Shown in pieces: positions 5,972-10,826 of a DNA stretch of 10,826 bases (position 1 is the stretch's first letter; every line of letters starts with the position of its first letter). The notes under the pieces were generated by a model, which was given only the letters and a program-made list of their open reading frames with translations, searched no databases and had not been told where the DNA came from. The stretch is from positions 1 through 10,826 of the forward strand of contig CALJKL010000007.1 of assembly GCA_937973555.1 (NCBI GenBank), given 5' to 3'. Position numbers and translations under genes: made by a program. The stretch is from an uncultured Flavobacteriales bacterium (lineage in GTDB: Bacteria; Bacteroidota; Bacteroidia; Flavobacteriales; Weeksellaceae).

Positions 5972-8900
5972 GATCTTGAACCTGAATTTGATTCTCCAAT
6001 TAAAAACGTTTGAACTCCTTCCAGTGCGCTATAAACATCATCAAAATCCGGGAATCCTACCAATCTTACCTTTACCCAAGTTCCATATAAAGGCCACCCT
6101 TCAAACAATGGATTATTGGCTATAGTTAATGGATTATTTGGATCAGATAAAGTATTCATATCTCTCAAAAATGGTGCGCTCCAAAAATAATCTCCCTGTT
6201 TCCATTGAGATATTAAAATACGAGATTCCTGCCCTGTTTCTGTTATAATCCTATCTGAAAAATACCCTGATTGTTTACAATAAACCTCTAGCCAGAGTGG
6301 TTTAAATTTCTTTAAATTTTCAACATTTATAACAAATTCAAACACTCTACTGCATTTAACGCCAAAAAAGGTATTATAGTTTGTATTAGTAGTAGAATAA
6401 AAAGAATATGGCTGTCCTTTTATAAATTCAAAAAGCTGGTTCCCATATAATTCATTTTCTAAAAATCCCCAATATTCGGGAGTAGTAGAATACATACCTT
6501 TCCATACATCGGCTTTCATATCAAAAGCCATACATTCAGGAATGGTTACATCATAATCCCTTTCATTGTTTACATAATTTTCAAAACTGGCTTTTATTTT
6601 GAAATCTGATAGTAAATACTCATTATTTGTTGGGTTTATAACCGAAACAAAATACCTCTTATCCTGAAATCTTGGATTATTATTGTATTCTTTTATAAAA
6701 CTTATTTTTTTTGACAACCAAGATAGAATAGTAGAAGTCCTATTGGGATTTGTTTTATTTGAACTCACATCTTGACAATCTCTAAAATTATGCTGTAATA
6801 CAGCTACCCGGCTACTATCTAAAAACATCACCAATCCATCCCTTTCTCTTATTGTGTTTTTATCCCATATTTGACAGCCATAATTTCCGCTTAATTGAAC
6901 ATTAGGATTACCAAAAGTATTTTGACCGGAAGGGGCAAGTATATTTCCATTATTATCAGTACGAACCAAGGTATCCCCATAACCGACTGTAAAATTATTA
7001 AACTGCGTAATAATTAATAATATCCCTTGTTTTGGGGATACGTAGACTATTCCTCCCGTATTTGGAATATTAAAACTATGCTTATTTGTAGGAATGAAAT
7101 ATTGTAAATAATTTAATTGACCATTATCTGATAATGCCCCACCAAATGCTATTTGGTCTTTATGAATAATTTCAGCTTCGTATGGATTAACTGAATTAAT
7201 TCTTCCTTTATTTCCGCATCCAGTACCATCTGCGTTTTGCCCCCAAAAATTAGATGGACAGGCATGTTCAAAAGTAAAGCCAAATGCCTGTAATGATAAT
7301 ACTGTTGGAGATGCTGGCGGGATAGTATAAGTAGTAACACTTCCTGAAGCATCATTTACCGTTGTGGCTATTTGAGATACAGTAGAGGCATTGGGGTCTA
7401 CCGGAGCAGGAACCGGAATCAATCTTGGTAAATAATATGTATCAAAAGCATTTAATATAAATTGATTTTCCTGTGCTTTTTTATTTACAATATCTACTAC
7501 ATGACATACTTCATAATTTACCTGATTCCCATTGCACTCTTTTGGACGTATTAATCTCATGAGTGCATTAGGCTTCAAATTAGCTAATTCACTTGTGTAA
7601 TCTATAGTAAAATAAGTTCCTGACTGGTCATATTTAACTATAGAAGAAATATCATTTGTAAAGAAAACACCATCTCCATTTATGAAAAATTGAACCCTAT
7701 CTGTTGTAACTGGATTAGTAGAATTAGATGGAATAAATTGCCATGCCGTTGTGGTGTTATAATTATTTACTTTATTATATTCAATAATACTTTGATAGTA
7801 AACTCTTATTTGAGAGGGGGATAAAGTATCAATTTGGTTGGCATTATTTATTAACTCAACTCTATCAACTATCCAAGTAAGATATTTTTCAACCGTTGTT
7901 TCTTCCCCTATAGAAAAAGTTATATATCTTATTTCTTCAGGAAAATTCGCAGATGGATCAATATTTACCTGTATTGTAGATGGAGCTATTGCATGAGTTT
8001 CAAAAACTGAAGGTATTTTTAAATCTCCTAACGGTTGCGAATAGGTTTTTCTTCCTAACCAATCGTATCCATTTACAAACCAAGGATAAATACCACCACT
8101 CAATAAACCTTTTTGTTGAGTATATGTACCAACAATAGTATTTAATATTAAATTTCTTTCTTCGCAAGCAGTAGGGCCAGCAGTACAAGCTACAATATGA
8201 ATATCTGTAACTGGTAAACAATCGCCATTATCATCATAATAATTACATGCTCCTGCGGTAACTATTAATTTATCATCTCTTACGCCTAATACATTTTCTG
8301 CATCATCATGAGCAATAATATTAAAATACCCATTTGAATCTGTTACAGCTTGTCCTCTTGAACCTCTTGTTAATGCTACATACGCACCTGAAATTCCTAT
8401 ATTTGAATTAGCAAGTACTACCCTGCCTCTTATTTGTACAAAATCGCATGGATTAATAACATTAGGCGTTGATGAAACCTGATTGTAATAATCAGCAAAA
8501 ACCATATCTGCACTTGTCAAGTGTGGATTACCAAAAGAAAGGCTTCTTCGTTGACACTTTCTATAAGTATTAAAAGCCAAATGCAAAGTACCACCATCTG
8601 TATCCCCTATCCTATATTGCCAATAAAAACCATTGGCATCTGTTCTTAAACAAGAAACATTACCATCTATATTCGGGAAATTCAATAATTCCCATCGTAC
8701 ATCTGCGTCTTTAGTTTCTCTTATATAGCCACATTGAGAATAACAAAATGGGAAAGCCATATTAGCAATCACCAACATTTTGTTATCATTCAATGTATCA
8801 TAATCTTCATCACAACAATCTACATATAATTCACATGCAGGGTATTGGGTTCTGTTTAAAAAATCAAGATTATAGTTATTAGTTTTATCAAAAGGGATTA

Positions 8901-10785
8901 ATCCCCACATAGGCGTGCTTGTAGTAATATACTCTTCTCTTACCGGATCAACTGTTTGAGAAGCTATTCTAAAAATGTATCTACCTTTTGGGATATTACT
9001 GAAAACAAACTTTTGTAATGTTCTATGAGATGGACTTAAATTATAACCATTAAAATGTGGATCGGGAATCAGGTTGCCACTTCCATCAATATATACTTGT
9101 GTACTGATGCAAGTACCTCCATTTACTAAATATCCCAAAAAGCCAGATTGTTCAGGGTTTTTAAAAAATTGCTTTTTAGCTTCGCATAAATCTTGCGCCA
9201 AGCCGCCGCTTACCTGACCACCATAATAATATTTATTATCCCTTTTTTCAACTTGTTGATCCATTTGTCCAATAGACGCATAAATAGTAATAGTCCTTAA
9301 ATCTTCGCTTGCTTTTGGAGGAATAATTGTGGCGGTTATTTTTTTTCTTAAATCTTCAGGGAATGGATTAAATCCGTCTTTATTATTTGCAGTAGCAATT
9401 AGATTATTTAAAGGGAATAAGGATGTGCATGTTTTAGGTAATGCAGGTGCCAGTAATGCTGTTGTTGCCGGATCAATAGGATCACATTGTTTAGTTCGAC
9501 AAAAACGATATGTTATTTTATTTGTGTTTTGATCCCATAATAAATCATCATTAATTGGACGTAACCACCATTGGCCTATATTACTACCTTTATATTTAAA
9601 CAATGTTATTTCAGTTCTCCATTCTTCACTATTGCAATTTCTATAGGCTATTTCAATAGTATTAATAAATGGATTACCTGCATCAAATATAAGATCAACA
9701 CAATTTGGTAAATTGGCACTTAATGAAAGACAATCATTTATTCCCGGAATATAAGTATCAGAAATTATTCCATAAATTGACGGCCTTCCAAAAACATCGG
9801 TTACGGTTAAACGAAATTGCCAAGTATTAAAAAGAATATTATTACTGATATTACTTTCTTTTCTATACAATCCTGCATTTACCTGAAATCCAAATGGAGT
9901 TGGTACTGTAGGCTCTTGAGTAATTATTAAAAAAATATCCCCCACATACGGAGGTAAGTTTATAGTAGAAATAGATGCTATTGTATAAGTAGTTGCTATT
10001 ATCGTTCCGGGATTAAATATAATTTGATCCCCTACTTCGGGTGTTTCTGAAAATGGATTACCTCCATTTATTCCAGAAACCAAAATATCATTAGGTGATC
10101 CTGCGCCAAAAAGAACAGATGCAAAACTTAATTGTTTATATTCTATTGGAACTTCTTTTACCTCAATGCAATCTTTTGGAGTAGGCAATCCCATTCTTAA
10201 AATATCACATCTATTATAATCACCTTCAAAATAAGGAAATAATACAGGATCAAACCCATTTGTATCAACGCAATCTTCAACTCTTATATATCCCATATAA
10301 TTAAAAGAATCTGTCCAATACAAATCTTCTTTTAAAAGTGTTTGTCCTGTTGCTGGATCAATCAATGTGATAACTTCTACCCATGCGGCTGATTCATGGA
10401 TAAAATAACGTGGATCAAATTGGAAATTAAAGCAAGGGTCTGTTTTAACTATTGTACAGCTTGGTTTTTTCCCATTAACATAAAATATAGTATGATTATT
10501 GTTACTATTCCATACAAAACAATATAAATTACCTGAAGTTTTGCTAGAACAAGAGCCTATACAATAATTATCTCCATCTGGTAATTTTATAGGGCAATAT
10601 AGCTGTGGGGATTGCAGTGGCTTCATTACCCCTAATTCTGTACCCAACGCTGTATCTGCGGAAGCATTATCAGTCAAAAGATAGGTAAGATTTTTTACAA
10701 ACCTTGCCAAATTAGACTTCATTAATTGATTACTAACATCAGTTGTAATGCCACCAAGAGGTAAGAATTTGATAGGAATTGCCAA
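5968..10785 (-). CDS. Large tail stabilisation ('muzzle') protein, P22 gp10-like role
   Basis: At 1605 residues this is the largest gene and nearly pure beta structure. The N-terminus (MAIPIKFLPLGG, then ITTDV) has the form seen in phage stabilisation proteins. A beta-sandwich module at 320-398 contains 'TDVFGR' and a similar one at 897-975 contains 'YDWLGR'. A carboxypeptidase-regulatory/CNA-B-like Ig domain lies at about 781-866 (IRGRVVL...GAYVAL...TDSNGYFNI). A Pro/Ser/Thr linker spans 1122-1160. The C-terminal region (1245-1460) carries propeller-like segments such as LLIITQFNNFTVGYG, GLVMFLDSSRVAVL and FDMKADVWKGMYSTTPEYWG. There are 38 Cys. In crAss-like phages a protein of this size and position forms the distal tail muzzle. 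The chosen start is TTG (10785-10783): no ATG lies between it and the in-frame TGA at 10806-10804, and the next Met is residue 22. The TGA stop overlaps the next ATG. Confidence 0.8.
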   Translation of the reverse strand: MAIPIKFLPLGGITTDVSNQLMKSNLARFVKNLTYLLTDNASADTALGTELGVMKPLQSPQLYCPIKLPDGDNYCIGSCSSKTSGNLYCFVWNSNNNHTIFYVNGKKPSCTIVKTDPCFNFQFDPRYFIHESAAWVEVITLIDPATGQTLLKEDLYWTDSFNYMGYIRVEDCVDTNGFDPVLFPYFEGDYNRCDILRMGLPTPKDCIEVKEVPIEYKQLSFASVLFGAGSPNDILVSGINGGNPFSETPEVGDQIIFNPGTIIATTYTIASISTINLPPYVGDIFLIITQEPTVPTPFGFQVNAGLYRKESNISNNILFNTWQFRLTVTDVFGRPSIYGIISDTYIPGINDCLSLSANLPNCVDLIFDAGNPFINTIEIAYRNCNSEEWRTEITLFKYKGSNIGQWWLRPINDDLLWDQNTNKITYRFCRTKQCDPIDPATTALLAPALPKTCTSLFPLNNLIATANNKDGFNPFPEDLRKKITATIIPPKASEDLRTITIYASIGQMDQQVEKRDNKYYYGGQVSGGLAQDLCEAKKQFFKNPEQSGFLGYLVNGGTCISTQVYIDGSGNLIPDPHFNGYNLSPSHRTLQKFVFSNIPKGRYIFRIASQTVDPVREEYITTSTPMWGLIPFDKTNNYNLDFLNRTQYPACELYVDCCDEDYDTLNDNKMLVIANMAFPFCYSQCGYIRETKDADVRWELLNFPNIDGNVSCLRTDANGFYWQYRIGDTDGGTLHLAFNTYRKCQRRSLSFGNPHLTSADMVFADYYNQVSSTPNVINPCDFVQIRGRVVLANSNIGISGAYVALTRGSRGQAVTDSNGYFNIIAHDDAENVLGVRDDKLIVTAGACNYYDDNGDCLPVTDIHIVACTAGPTACEERNLILNTIVGTYTQQKGLLSGGIYPWFVNGYDWLGRKTYSQPLGDLKIPSVFETHAIAPSTIQVNIDPSANFPEEIRYITFSIGEETTVEKYLTWIVDRVELINNANQIDTLSPSQIRVYYQSIIEYNKVNNYNTTTAWQFIPSNSTNPVTTDRVQFFINGDGVFFTNDISSIVKYDQSGTYFTIDYTSELANLKPNALMRLIRPKECNGNQVNYEVCHVVDIVNKKAQENQFILNAFDTYYLPRLIPVPAPVDPNASTVSQIATTVNDASGSVTTYTIPPASPTVLSLQAFGFTFEHACPSNFWGQNADGTGCGNKGRINSVNPYEAEIIHKDQIAFGGALSDNGQLNYLQYFIPTNKHSFNIPNTGGIVYVSPKQGILLIITQFNNFTVGYGDTLVRTDNNGNILAPSGQNTFGNPNVQLSGNYGCQIWDKNTIRERDGLVMFLDSSRVAVLQHNFRDCQDVSSNKTNPNRTSTILSWLSKKISFIKEYNNNPRFQDKRYFVSVINPTNNEYLLSDFKIKASFENYVNNERDYDVTIPECMAFDMKADVWKGMYSTTPEYWGFLENELYGNQLFEFIKGQPYSFYSTTNTNYNTFFGVKCSRVFEFVINVENLKKFKPLWLEVYCKQSGYFSDRIITETGQESRILISQWKQGDYFWSAPFLRDMNTLSDPNNPLTIANNPLFEGWPLYGTWVKVRLVGFPDFDDVYSALEGVQTFLIGESNSGSRS
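8188..8448 (-). other. Region encoding an inserted carboxypeptidase-regulatory-like Ig domain
   Basis: Residues about 780-866 of the muzzle protein read IRGRVV, then GISGAYVAL, then AVTDSNGYFNI, then LIVTAG. This follows the classic 'V.G.V....G..l.GA.V.......TDs.G.F.i' pattern of the carboxypeptidase regulatory-like domains common in Bacteroidota surface proteins. The assignment is by pattern only. Confidence 0.7.
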
Positions 10786-10826
10786 AATTATGTCTGATTT
10801 TACTCAAAAATATATAGATCGGAAGA
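10786..10826. other. Contig end: short leader followed by Illumina adapter remnant (10816-10826)
   Basis: The last 11 bases, AGATCGGAAGA, are identical to the start of the common Illumina adapter. Bases 10786-10815 are AT-rich and would be the immediate leader of the muzzle gene. No Shine-Dalgarno sequence is evident, and no upstream gene can be identified in so short a stretch. Confidence 0.85.

Noticed and set aside
7149..7355. Minus-strand open frame of 68 codons
   Set aside because: Fully within the muzzle gene in another frame, Leu/His-rich and unlike a real protein; shadow frame.
8000..8221. Minus-strand open frame of 73 codons with many Tyr, Cys and Trp
   Set aside because: Out-of-frame reading of the muzzle gene; the composition is typical of a shifted frame over AT-rich coding DNA.
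9329..9532. Plus-strand open frame of 67 codons with an apolar stretch
   Set aside because: Antisense to the muzzle gene, with no neighbour on that strand and no start signal.
710..10785. Genome-wide TAG recoding, as in some crAss-like phages
   Set aside because: The long genes, including one of 1605 codons, contain no in-frame TAG, and TAG ends the GNAT-like gene just before a good ATG. Standard reading explains the window; local readthrough is kept only as a separate possibility.
10783..10790. TAATTTTG matching the Bacteroidota -7 promoter element TAnnTTTG
   Set aside because: It overlaps the start codon of the muzzle gene, and the nearest upstream TTTG is only about 14 bases away, so the spacing is wrong for a promoter.

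Overview
The window looks like the virion-assembly part of a tailed bacteriophage infecting Bacteroidota, most likely a crAss-like (Crassvirales-type) or related podovirus. The reasons are AT-rich DNA, nearly unbroken one-strand coding with tiny gaps or ATGA overlaps, starts without clear Shine-Dalgarno sequences but with A-rich leaders, and a very large P22 gp10-like stabilisation/'muzzle' protein. That protein sits next to two mid-size ring/tail-hub-type proteins and then internal (ejection/cargo) type proteins. No chromosome, plasmid, integrase, tRNA or CRISPR element is seen. The phage assignment is firm; the crAss-like placement rests on remembered family resemblance and gene order.

All nine genes lie on the minus strand, so transcription runs from high to low coordinates. 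In that order they are: the 1605-residue muzzle/stabilisation protein (10785-5968); a small Cys-motif membrane protein (5971-5681); a 66-residue basic protein (5655-5455); a 227-residue ring/connector-type protein (5454-4771); a 373-residue Cys-rich ring/tail-hub-type protein (4774-3653); a 154-residue degenerate GNAT-like protein (3669-3205); a 212-residue protein with a Gly-rich tail (3201-2563); a 607-residue hydrophilic, helical protein, probably internal/ejected (2533-710); and a partial gene (708 to the left edge). I translated the partial gene by hand. It carries the first two signature motifs of the PAP2/class A acid phosphatase superfamily.

The genes look like one polycistron. Every junction is a 4-17 base overlap, direct abutment, or a gap of 1-29 bases, and no internal promoter or terminator was found. 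The first half of the transcript would build the portal-proximal tail. The second half would supply proteins packaged in the head or ejected with the DNA, ending with what appears to be a PAP2-type phosphatase domain behind a long hydrophilic N-terminus. That fusion and its position are the most interesting content.

The right end is technical: the last 11 bases (10816-10826) match the start of the Illumina adapter. Sequence beyond about 10815 is therefore not biological, and the contig stops just upstream of the muzzle gene.
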